A stretch of DNA of 5,024 nucleotides from Planctomycetales bacterium. GTDB lineage: Bacteria; Planctomycetota; Phycisphaerae; SM23-33. Shown here in pieces: positions 1-4,469 of this stretch. The position numbers were made by a program, and so were the translations under genes. The stretch is taken from assembly GCA_030673005.1 (NCBI GenBank), contig DAOVFI010000207.1, forward strand, positions 1 through 5,024, given 5' to 3'. The notes beneath the pieces were generated by a model. The model searched no databases. It saw only the letters and a program-made list of their open reading frames with translations, and had not been told where the DNA came from. The stretch's first letter is position 1; each line of letters opens with the position of its first letter.

Positions 1-612
1 ATTGACCTGCTCGGCCCGCTTGGAAACGGTTTTGATATCCGCGAAAATAAGTCGCCGGCCGTCGTTATCGGCGGCGGAACGGGTATCGGACCGATGATAT
101 ACCTCGCCGAATCGCTGTCGGCAGCCGGCAGGAGCGTAACGACCTTCGCGGGCGCGCGGACGGCATCGGCATTGCCTCTGACCGAGGAACAAAAAGGCAC
201 TTTCGCAATAACCACAGACGATGGTTCACTCGGATATACCGGCATGGTACACGAAGCTTTCGTTCAATGGCTTGAGCAGAAAAAACCCGCCTTGGAATTC
301 GATGGGTGCCATGGCCTCACGCGAAGCGGGTGGCCATGCTCCTTGCGGTCAGACACCCAAAAAAATAAGCATGACAAACCACTGGTCGTCTATACCTGCG
401 GGCCTGAACCGATGATGAAGGCCGTTGCAGACATTTGCACGCCGGCCGGGATAGAATGTCAACTGGCGATGGAACGCCACATGGCCTGCGGAATGGGGCT
501 ATGCCAGGGATGTGCAATTAAGGTAAAGACCGACTCGCCGCCGGGATGGATGTTCAAACTGGTATGTAAAGACGGACCGGTGTTTGACGCCGGAGAATTG
601 ATATGGGAATAA
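1..612 (+). CDS. pyrK: Dihydroorotate dehydrogenase 1B, electron transfer subunit (3' part, 203 residues visible)
   Basis: PyrK carries FAD and a [2Fe-2S] cluster and passes electrons from the PyrD flavin to NAD+ in cytoplasmic pyrimidine synthesis. The frame is open from base 1, so the start lies upstream; the N-terminal FAD-binding barrel is missing. Numbering from base 1, GPLGNGF is at residues 5-11, the nucleotide-binding glycine motif IGGGTGIGPM at 23-32, TTDDGSLGYTG at about 71-81 and YTCGPEPMM at about 131-139. The C-terminal cluster ligands are C163, C168, C171 and C189, in the CX4CX2C...C arrangement expected for PyrK. The protein ends GELIWE at a TAA. Residues about 101-126 are an odd, Cys/Trp/His-containing insertion encoded by a palindromic repeat and absent from usual PyrK proteins, where the strand before CGPEPM normally follows the helix directly. 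The frame stays open through it and all downstream motifs are intact, so the gene is probably functional. pyrD follows 98 bp later. Confidence 0.93.
   Translation: MDLLGPLGNGFDIRENKSPAVVIGGGTGIGPMIYLAESLSAAGRSVTTFAGARTASALPLTEEQKGTFAITTDDGSLGYTGMVHEAFVQWLEQKKPALEFDGCHGLTRSGWPCSLRSDTQKNKHDKPLVVYTCGPEPMMKAVADICTPAGIECQLAMERHMACGMGLCQGCAIKVKTDSPPGWMFKLVCKDGPVFDAGELIWE
304..358. repeat. Palindromic repeat inserted in frame in pyrK
   Basis: The outer arms GGGTG (304-308) and CACCC (354-358) are complementary. Inside them CATGGCC (310-316) pairs with GGCCATG (332-338), with a short CGC-GAA-GCG mini-hairpin (320-328) in the loop. The translation of this stretch interrupts otherwise standard PyrK sequence. 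It resembles other mobile palindromic repeats in style (compare the hairpin pair near 3443-3548), and an in-frame insertion of such an element into a protein gene is known from Rickettsia palindromic elements. No second copy of this exact unit is seen in the window, so its repeat status is inferred from the structure and from the unusual protein segment. Confidence 0.6.
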
Positions 613-631
613 TGTCGATTATAGATTGCCT

Positions 632-653
632 GCCCTGAGCGAAGTTGAAGGGC
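632..653. repeat. Short GAGCGAAGT-type palindromic repeat between pyrK and pyrD
   Basis: GCCCT (632-636) and AGGGC (649-653) form a 5-bp stem around a core reading GAGCGAAGTTGA. This matches, with one change, the consensus of a short palindrome seen in intergenic regions of many unrelated bacteria (CCTGAGCGAAGTCGAAGG form). A degenerate relative in the opposite orientation may lie at 1678-1693. There is no T-run immediately after the stem, although a TTTTTT run lies at 664-669, so weak terminator or attenuator action cannot be excluded. Confidence 0.5.
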
Positions 654-673
654 GGATTGCGGATTTTTTAAAT

Positions 674-700
674 ATTCGTGCAATTCGTGCAATTCGTGGA
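674..700. repeat. Three tandem 9-bp direct repeats upstream of pyrD
   Basis: ATTCGTGCA occurs at 674-682 and 683-691, followed by ATTCGTGGA at 692-700. The complement ACGAAT lies at 707-712 and overlaps the pyrD ATG. The last repeat unit could therefore pair with the start region through 6 bp across a 9-nt loop (692-697 with 707-712). Whether this affects translation is inference. The repeat could equally be a common dispersed sequence. Confidence 0.6.
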
Positions 701-710
701 CTAATTACGA

Positions 711-1640
711 ATGGTTGACTTAAGCGTAAACATAGCGGGCGTCAAATTGTCCAATCCGATGATGACGGCCTCGGGTACGAGCGGATACGCCGACGAGTGC
801 GCCGAATTCGTTGATATGAGCCGATTGGGCGCGTTCGTTACAAAGAGCATCACGCTCGAACCCCGCGCCGGAAACGATTATCAGCGAATCGTAGAGACCC
901 GCGCCGGATTGCTCAACGCCATCGGACTGGCCAACATCGGGCTGGAGGCCTTCCTGACCGAGAAGATTCCGCTGCTGGAGCGGCTTGGCCTGCCGGTGTT
1001 TGTCAATGTAGCCGGGGCGAGTATTAACGAATACGTGGCTGTGATTGAGCGGCTTGATGAAGTTGAGGCCGTCTCCGGCGTGGAGTTGAACATCTCCTGC
1101 CCGAATGTCTCCGAAGGCGGTATCCAGTTCGGTACGGACCGCCAACAGGTTGTCGGAATCACGGCGGCGGCGCGGAAGGCGTGTAAAAAAAAGATACTGA
1201 TTGTCAAACTCTCCCCGAACGTTACGGACATCGCCGTTACCGCCCGCGCCGCCGTCGATGCCGGCGCAGACGCCCTGTCGCTGGTGAATACCTTTACCGC
1301 AATGGCCGTCGATATCGAAACTCGCCGACCTGTCCTTGCAAACCGCACCGGCGGCCTGTCGGGACCGGCCATCAGGCCCATCGCCGTCTATATGGTTCAT
1401 CGTGTCTGGACGGAGGTGGCTCGGGAAGCCGGCGTGCCGATAATCGGCATGGGCGGCATCCAGTCCGCCCGCGACGCGATCGAGTTCCTCCTGGCCGGCG
1501 CGACAGCCCTGGCGGTCGGAACCGCCCTTTTCATCAACCCGTCCTGCCTGACCGAAATCCGCGACGGCATCGCCGAATATCTCGAGGCCCACTCCTGCCG
1601 AAGCGTTACGGAAATCATCGGAACGCTTCATCTGGACTAA
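711..1640 (+). CDS. pyrD: Dihydroorotate dehydrogenase 1B, catalytic subunit
   Basis: PyrD oxidises dihydroorotate to orotate with bound FMN, the fourth step of UMP synthesis. With PyrK it forms the NAD+-dependent class 1B enzyme in the cytoplasm. The 309-residue length matches the family (about 300-312). Visible features are the N-terminal LSNPMMTASGTSG (13-25), K45 in VTKSIT, NAIGLANIG (69-77), and NISCPN (127-132) with C130 as the active-site base, which marks class 1 (class 2 has Ser). K166 lies in VKLSPN, followed by VNT (192-194), GGLSGPAI (214-221) and the FMN-phosphate-binding segments GMGGI (246-250) and AVGTALF (268-274). The ATG at 711 gives the usual MVDLSVNIAGVKLSNP opening. No convincing Shine-Dalgarno precedes it; GTGGA at 696-700 is distant. 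The neighbouring pyrK supports the 1B assignment over class 1A. A large palindrome begins 26 bp after the stop. Confidence 0.97.
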   Translation: MVDLSVNIAGVKLSNPMMTASGTSGYADECAEFVDMSRLGAFVTKSITLEPRAGNDYQRIVETRAGLLNAIGLANIGLEAFLTEKIPLLERLGLPVFVNVAGASINEYVAVIERLDEVEAVSGVELNISCPNVSEGGIQFGTDRQQVVGITAAARKACKKKILIVKLSPNVTDIAVTARAAVDAGADALSLVNTFTAMAVDIETRRPVLANRTGGLSGPAIRPIAVYMVHRVWTEVAREAGVPIIGMGGIQSARDAIEFLLAGATALAVGTALFINPSCLTEIRDGIAEYLEAHSCRSVTEIIGTLHLD

Positions 1641-1665
1641 GCTCTATCTGGAAAGTCATCTTTTT

Positions 1666-1933
1666 AGCCGCGTCAGGCTTCGACCGGGCTCAGCCGCGTC
1701 AGCGGCGTCTTTCTTAGCCACGGGCTTGAGTCCCCAAACGACCTTTTGGTCGTTTGGGGACTCAAGCCCGTGGAAAAGGAATCACTGACAAATGCAAGCC
1801 CCGTTAGGGGCGTCTTGACATCCGCAGACCATAATGTAAACAACGCCAAAGGCGCCCCGATGGGGCTTGCATTCGTCAGGCTCCTATTCCACGGGCTTCC
1901 GCCCGTGGCTAAGAAAGGCGCCCCTGCCGGGGC
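1666..1933. repeat. Composite REPIN-like inverted-repeat element
   Basis: Two related units lie in opposite orientation, about 1704-1813 and 1851-1922, around a spacer of about 37 bp. TTTCTTAGCCACGGGC (1710-1725) is exactly complementary to 1901-1916, and pairing extends outwards with one G-U to 1704/1922. CTGAC-A-AATGCAAGCCCC (1785-1802) pairs with 1862-1879 at 17 of 18 positions. Each unit contains a CCACGGGC hairpin (1718-1773 and 1889-1908). GCCCC/GGGGC mini-hairpins occur three times (1798-1811, 1854-1866, 1920-1933). An 11-bp direct repeat AGCCGCGTCAG (1666-1676 and 1692-1702) and a GCCGC-GTCA-GCGGC hairpin (1693-1706) sit at the left edge. There is no transposase, so it is probably a non-autonomous element mobilised in trans by an IS200/RAYT-type enzyme. 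That role is an inference. Confidence 0.75.
1718..1773. repeat. Perfect 26-bp-stem hairpin with TTTT loop
   Basis: Bases 1718-1743 are fully complementary to 1748-1773 and the loop is TTTT (1744-1747). The outer 8-10 bp (CCACGGGCTT) match the family of short hairpins also seen at 1889-1908. The inner 16 bp (GAGTCCCCAAACGACC) look like an extra palindrome placed in the loop, because the second copy has only a TTCC loop. No T-run follows on either strand, so it does not fit a standard Rho-independent terminator. It may still block the polymerase or protect the pyrD mRNA 3' end. Confidence 0.9.
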
Positions 1934-1971
1934 TAACAGTTGCAAATTGCTGAATTGTTACAGTGTTTTTA

Positions 1972-2012
1972 CTTCGAAATTCGTAATTCCGCATTCAATA
2001 TTCGACATTCTC
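1972..2012. repeat. Heptamer-periodic ATTC repeat
   Basis: ATTC occurs at 1979, 1986, 1993, 2000 and 2007, exactly every 7 bp. The bases between are variable (GTA, CCG-C, AAT, GAC). A sixth, imperfect unit, CTTC, starts at 1972. This resembles degenerate short tandem heptamer repeats known from intergenic DNA of cyanobacteria and others. No function is visible. Confidence 0.65.
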
Positions 2013-2045
2013 TTATTATGTCGAGTGAAGCATCCCAACACCGTT

Positions 2046-2075
2046 ACAGCCCACACGTAGCTACGTGTGGGCTGT
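2046..2075. repeat. Perfect loopless 30-bp palindrome
   Basis: ACAGCCCACACGTAG (2046-2060) is followed directly by its exact reverse complement (2061-2075). It lies about 90 bp upstream of the candidate promoter for the STN-like protein gene. It could be a protein-binding site, a small repeat element, or a hairpin in RNA read from upstream. A string of T residues is absent, so it is not a standard terminator. The sequence gives no clue to choose between these. Confidence 0.85.
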
Positions 2076-2142
2076 CGAGCGCCATGGATTCCTTCCGCGT
2101 CGGCGGCGAGTAATGCTACATAAAATTTTCCTGTTACAGGGG

Positions 2143-2173
2143 TTTATCGACGATATTATAAACGATATAATAT
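2143..2173 (+). promoter_or_regulatory. Candidate sigma-70-type promoter for the STN-like protein gene
   Basis: A perfect TATAAT lies at 2166-2171, with a weak -35 TTTATC at 2143-2148 and 17-bp spacing. The -10 is half of an 8-bp inverted repeat, ATATTATA (2153-2160) and TATAATAT (2166-2173). CGATAT is also directly repeated at 2151-2156 and 2163-2168. These symmetries could form an operator overlapping the promoter, or simply reflect AT-rich sequence. Transcription would start near 2178. Confidence 0.5.
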
Positions 2174-2175
2174 AT

Positions 2176-2233
2176 ACAGCACCGGGCATGCCGTGTGAGG
2201 ATTCATACATACCTTTACCTCCAACGGTGCTGT
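2176..2233 (+). promoter_or_regulatory. Possible structured 5' leader
   Basis: ACAGCACCG (2176-2184) is exactly complementary to CGGTGCTGT (2225-2233), forming a 9-bp stem that encloses 40 nt, with a GGCATGCC palindrome and a GAGG/CCTC pair inside. If the TATAAT at 2166-2171 is used, the stem would start at the mRNA 5' end. It could stabilise the transcript or act as a regulatory leader. No known riboswitch class is recognised. Confidence 0.4.
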
Positions 2234-2264
2234 TGAATACAGCGGGTTTTGCAACCTGACATGC

Positions 2265-2269
2265 AGGAG
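2265..2269 (+). promoter_or_regulatory. Shine-Dalgarno site for the STN-like protein gene
   Basis: AGGAG stands 7 nt before the ATG at 2277. It fixes this start, which also opens directly into a signal peptide. Confidence 0.8.
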
Positions 2270-2276
2270 ACTTACC

Positions 2277-3368
2277 ATGCGATTCACAAAGGCGATTCCG
2301 GCGTTGATGATTCTGGTATTGGCAGCGGCGTCTTGTCCGGGCGATACTGTAACGACCGCCCCGGCCCCGAAGAAGAAGTCCCCGCGTCCCACGAGGCCGC
2401 TTTTCAGGCAGATATCCAGCGTGTCCCTGGCCAAGATGCCGCTGATGCGCGTGCTGCGTTACTACAGCAAGCTGTCGGGCCTGACCATCGATGCCGACTG
2501 GAACGCCCTGAAGGCCGTCGGGATAAAAAAGACCACGCCGGTAACACTGAAGGCCCGGAATCTGAAATTCGATAAACTTCTGGACCTGACTCTCAACTCG
2601 ATTGCCCTCAAGGGTCATCCGCTGTCGTGGCACCTTTCCGGCAAGGTACTTCACGTCAGTACGCAGATGCGTGTGCTGCTTCGCAACCGTGCGGCGACTA
2701 CTTCGTTCAAGAGGGTCAGGACCGTCAAACGGGCCGGGCTTGCGCCGCGAGAGATCGAATTTACCGAACTGCCGGTGAAGGACGCGATCGCGTTTCTCCG
2801 CGAAATTTCAGGCGCTAATTTCCACGTTAACTGGCGCGCCCTCGAGACCGTCGGCGTCAGCAGGGAAACACCCGTTACCGTCAAGGCGCGCAATATCTCC
2901 GTGGCGCGCGCGCTGGATTTGATAACCGAGCAACTCAGCGCGGGCCGGGACCGGCTCGCCGGGATTCACTGGGTGGTCCAGGGCGGTGTGGTGAAAATCG
3001 CAACCGGCGAAGTGCTGAACCGTAATACGAAAGTGCGCATTTTTGAAATCGGGGACCTCATGATGGTTGTCCGAAACTTTCGCGGGCCGCGGATAGGCTT
3101 CCGCAAGTCGAGTAAGAAAAACGATGATGACGACGATGACGGGTGGGGCGACGATGATGATGACGACGACGATGACGACGATGACGAAAGTCCCGCCGAA
3201 CAGCGCCGGCGAAGCCGCGAAATGCTCATCAAGATAATCAAGATGTCCATAGGCGAAGACATGTGGGCGCCGACAGGTAAAGGCTCAATCCGCATATATC
3301 GCAAAAAATTGATTATCTCCCAGACGCCGCTGGGCTTCAAACTGCTGGATAAGTCCCTGAGCAGGTAA
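2277..3368 (+). CDS. Exported protein with two STN-like (secretin/TonB short N-terminal) repeats and an Asp-rich tract
   Basis: This 363-residue protein is of unknown specific function. The start has a strong AGGAG site. Residues 1-19 form a signal peptide: basic MRFTK, then a hydrophobic stretch to AAAS. C20 follows a weak lipobox (AASC), so it is either secreted or a lipoprotein. A Pro/Lys/Thr-rich linker follows (24-42). Two homologous modules, about 46-130 and 159-243, share the pattern LP/MPxxxxxxxL...SGxxxxxxWxALxxVGxxxxTPVTxKARN...LDL and end in a W-x-V/L...G-K/V-V strand. This is the style of STN/secretin N-domains found in many planctomycete proteins. A third segment (about 252-265, FEIGDLMMVVRNF) is followed by six Asp, GWG and twelve Asp (283-303). 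A C-terminal module then begins near 310, with MWAPTGKGSIRIYRKKLIISQTPLG at about 329-353 in the text order given here as MW, GSIRIY and LIISQT. There is no secretin pore or TonB barrel. A periplasmic or surface role in protein interaction is likely, and the family call is by pattern only. Confidence 0.85.
   Translation: MRFTKAIPALMILVLAAASCPGDTVTTAPAPKKKSPRPTRPLFRQISSVSLAKMPLMRVLRYYSKLSGLTIDADWNALKAVGIKKTTPVTLKARNLKFDKLLDLTLNSIALKGHPLSWHLSGKVLHVSTQMRVLLRNRAATTSFKRVRTVKRAGLAPREIEFTELPVKDAIAFLREISGANFHVNWRALETVGVSRETPVTVKARNISVARALDLITEQLSAGRDRLAGIHWVVQGGVVKIATGEVLNRNTKVRIFEIGDLMMVVRNFRGPRIGFRKSSKKNDDDDDDGWGDDDDDDDDDDDDESPAEQRRRSREMLIKIIKMSIGEDMWAPTGKGSIRIYRKKLIISQTPLGFKLLDKSLSR
3123..3185 (+). 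repeat. GAY trinucleotide tract encoding poly-aspartate
   Basis: Six GAT/GAC codons, then GGG TGG GGC, then twelve more GAT/GAC codons, all in frame in the STN-like protein gene. Mixed GAT and GAC codons mean the tract is not a pure microsatellite, so the Asp content is probably under selection. Slippage in units of three would change its length without breaking the frame. Confidence 0.95.
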
Positions 3369-3442
3369 CCGACAGGGGCGCAGTGCGTAGCAGGCCTGAA
3401 CATCATTGCCCGCCTGCGATCCGTCGGCGTCTGTCGCCCGAA

Positions 3443-3548
3443 CGTGGCATGGGCGTCTCGCCCATGCTGTTTATCTTATGCAGATTCACGTCTTGGCGCC
3501 TGATCACGGGCGAGACCTACCTGCCGGTAGGCAGGCGCCCGTGCCACG
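3443..3548. repeat. REPIN-like pair of inverted hairpins upstream of lpxI
   Basis: Left hairpin: GCATGGGCG (3447-3455), loop TCT, complement at 3459-3467. Right part: CACGGGCG (3505-3512) pairs with CGCCCGTG (3536-3543) and encloses CCTGCC (3520-3525) with GGCAGG (3530-3535). The outer ends are inverted copies of each other: 3443-3455 matches the reverse complement of 3536-3548 at 12 of 13 positions. Both halves also contain GGGCG next to a TCTC/GAGA core. The layout is that of a two-REP inverted element. It occupies the intergenic space, and the reading frame of lpxI happens to stay open through it. Confidence 0.7.
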
Positions 3549-3586
3549 AGCTACAACGCAACCTGCTCTACCTTCCCGCATGACCA

Positions 3587-3615
3587 TTGCGTTATGGTGC
3601 GATGTAGTAAATAAT
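3587..3615 (+). promoter_or_regulatory. Weak candidate promoter for lpxI
   Basis: TTGCGT (3587-3592) and AATAAT (3610-3615) are spaced by 17 bp; the -10 matches the consensus at 5 of 6 positions and the -35 at 3 of 6. Transcription would start near 3622, only a few bases before the ATG at 3625, which implies a leaderless or nearly leaderless mRNA. That would fit the lack of a Shine-Dalgarno site here. Confidence 0.3.
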
Positions 3616-3624
3616 GCATCTTGC

Positions 3625-4467
3625 ATGATGCAAAAGGCGCCATTAGGTCTTATTGCCGGCGCCGGTCGGTTGCCGGTGCTGATAGCGGGCGGCGCCCGCC
3701 GGGCGGGTCGCCCGCTGGTGGTGGTGGGCATTCGCGGACAGGCCGACCCCGCACTGCGCGACCTGGCCGAGACCTTCGGCTGGGCGGGGATAACCCGTCT
3801 GGGCAGGTGGATTCGCATCCTGCGAAGGCACGGCGTCCGCCAGGCGGTCCTTGCCGGTGGCGTGCGGAAGGCGAATATGTACTCGCCGCTGCGCCTGCTG
3901 CGATATTTGCCGGACCTGCGGACCGCCCGGCTCTGGTATGTCCGGCTGCGCCACGACAAGCGCGACAACGCCGTGCTGCTGGCGGTGGCCGATGAACTTG
4001 CCCGGGAGGGTATCGAACTCATGTCAAGCGTCGAATATTGCGCCGAACACCTTGCCGCCGAAGGCCTGATGACGAAGACGCCCGTTCCGAAGTCGGCCCG
4101 GGCGGACGCGGAATTCGGCTTCGAAATCGCCCGTCGAAGCGCCGATCTGGACGTCGGCCAATCGGTGGCCGTTAAGGAACGGGACATTATCGCAGTCGAG
4201 GCGATGGAGGGCACCGACGAGATGATCGCCCGTGCGGGTCGGCTTTGCCGCTCCGGCGGCTGGACGCTGGTAAAAGTCGCCAGGCCGGACCAGGACATGC
4301 GTTTCGACGTGCCGACCGTCGGGCCTGAGACGATCAAGGCCCTAAAGTCCGCTCGCGCCGCCTGCCTCGTCCTCGAGGCCGGCAGGACCATCATCCTCGA
4401 CAAGCCCGACACACTCGCACTCGCCGATAGCCTCGGCATAGCAGTTGTCGGAAAACGAGCGGAGTAA
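3625..4467 (+). CDS. lpxI: UDP-2,3-diacylglucosamine pyrophosphatase LpxI (DUF1009 family)
   Basis: LpxI hydrolyses UDP-2,3-diacylglucosamine to lipid X and UMP at the cytoplasmic side of the inner membrane, replacing LpxH in lipid A synthesis. The predicted protein is 280 residues, typical for the family. Landmarks are LGLIAGAGRLP (7-17), GITRLGRWIRILRRHGV (55-71), VLAGGVRK (75-82), RHDKRDNAVL (109-118), GQSVAVKERDIIAVEAMEGTD around 178-198, and KVARPDQDMRFDVPTVGPETI around 217-237. In this last motif D224 probably corresponds to the aspartate studied in Caulobacter LpxI. The frame is open back to 3406, but the first 58-73 codons of that frame translate the palindromic repeat and have no family character. 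ATG 3625 (or 3628) gives the standard opening; ATG 3580 is a less likely alternative. None has a clear Shine-Dalgarno. A TGCATC/GATGCA hairpin (3615-3632) covers the start. Other lpx genes are not visible nearby. Confidence 0.92.
   Translation: MMQKAPLGLIAGAGRLPVLIAGGARRAGRPLVVVGIRGQADPALRDLAETFGWAGITRLGRWIRILRRHGVRQAVLAGGVRKANMYSPLRLLRYLPDLRTARLWYVRLRHDKRDNAVLLAVADELAREGIELMSSVEYCAEHLAAEGLMTKTPVPKSARADAEFGFEIARRSADLDVGQSVAVKERDIIAVEAMEGTDEMIARAGRLCRSGGWTLVKVARPDQDMRFDVPTVGPETIKALKSARAACLVLEAGRTIILDKPDTLALADSLGIAVVGKRAE
4461..4464 (+). promoter_or_regulatory. Shine-Dalgarno site of the restriction gene, inside the lpxI 3' end
   Basis: GGAG directly precedes the lpxI TAA and lies 5 nt before the ATG at 4470. 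It supports that start and suggests translational coupling between the two genes. Confidence 0.75.
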
Positions 4468-4469
4468 TC

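Noticed and set aside
720..1631. A 303-codon open frame on the minus strand opposite pyrD
   Set aside because: It mirrors pyrD almost end to end, its translation is low-complexity and Gly/Asp/Arg-rich with no recognisable motif, and pyrD on the + strand is certain.
1718..1780. Rho-independent terminator for pyrD
   Set aside because: The stem is strong but far longer than usual and is followed by GAAAAGGA rather than a T-run; the minus-strand exit also lacks one.
1746..2060. A 104-codon + strand open frame after pyrD
   Set aside because: It begins in the loop of the perfect hairpin, translates repeat DNA and has no ribosome binding site or family character.
1666..2075. CRISPR array
   Set aside because: The repeats are inverted or very short and there are no regularly spaced 25-40 bp direct repeats with unique spacers.
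1957..2139. GTTACAG occurring three times (1957, 2043, 2133) at roughly 86-90 bp spacing
   Set aside because: A 7-mer with unequal spacing and no shared flanks; one copy overlaps the 30-bp palindrome and another a CCTGT/ACAGG mini-palindrome, so chance is likely.
2061..2654. A 197-codon minus-strand open frame upstream of and overlapping the STN-like gene
   Set aside because: It overlaps the signal peptide and first STN-like module of a well-supported gene, begins in a palindrome and shows no domain pattern.
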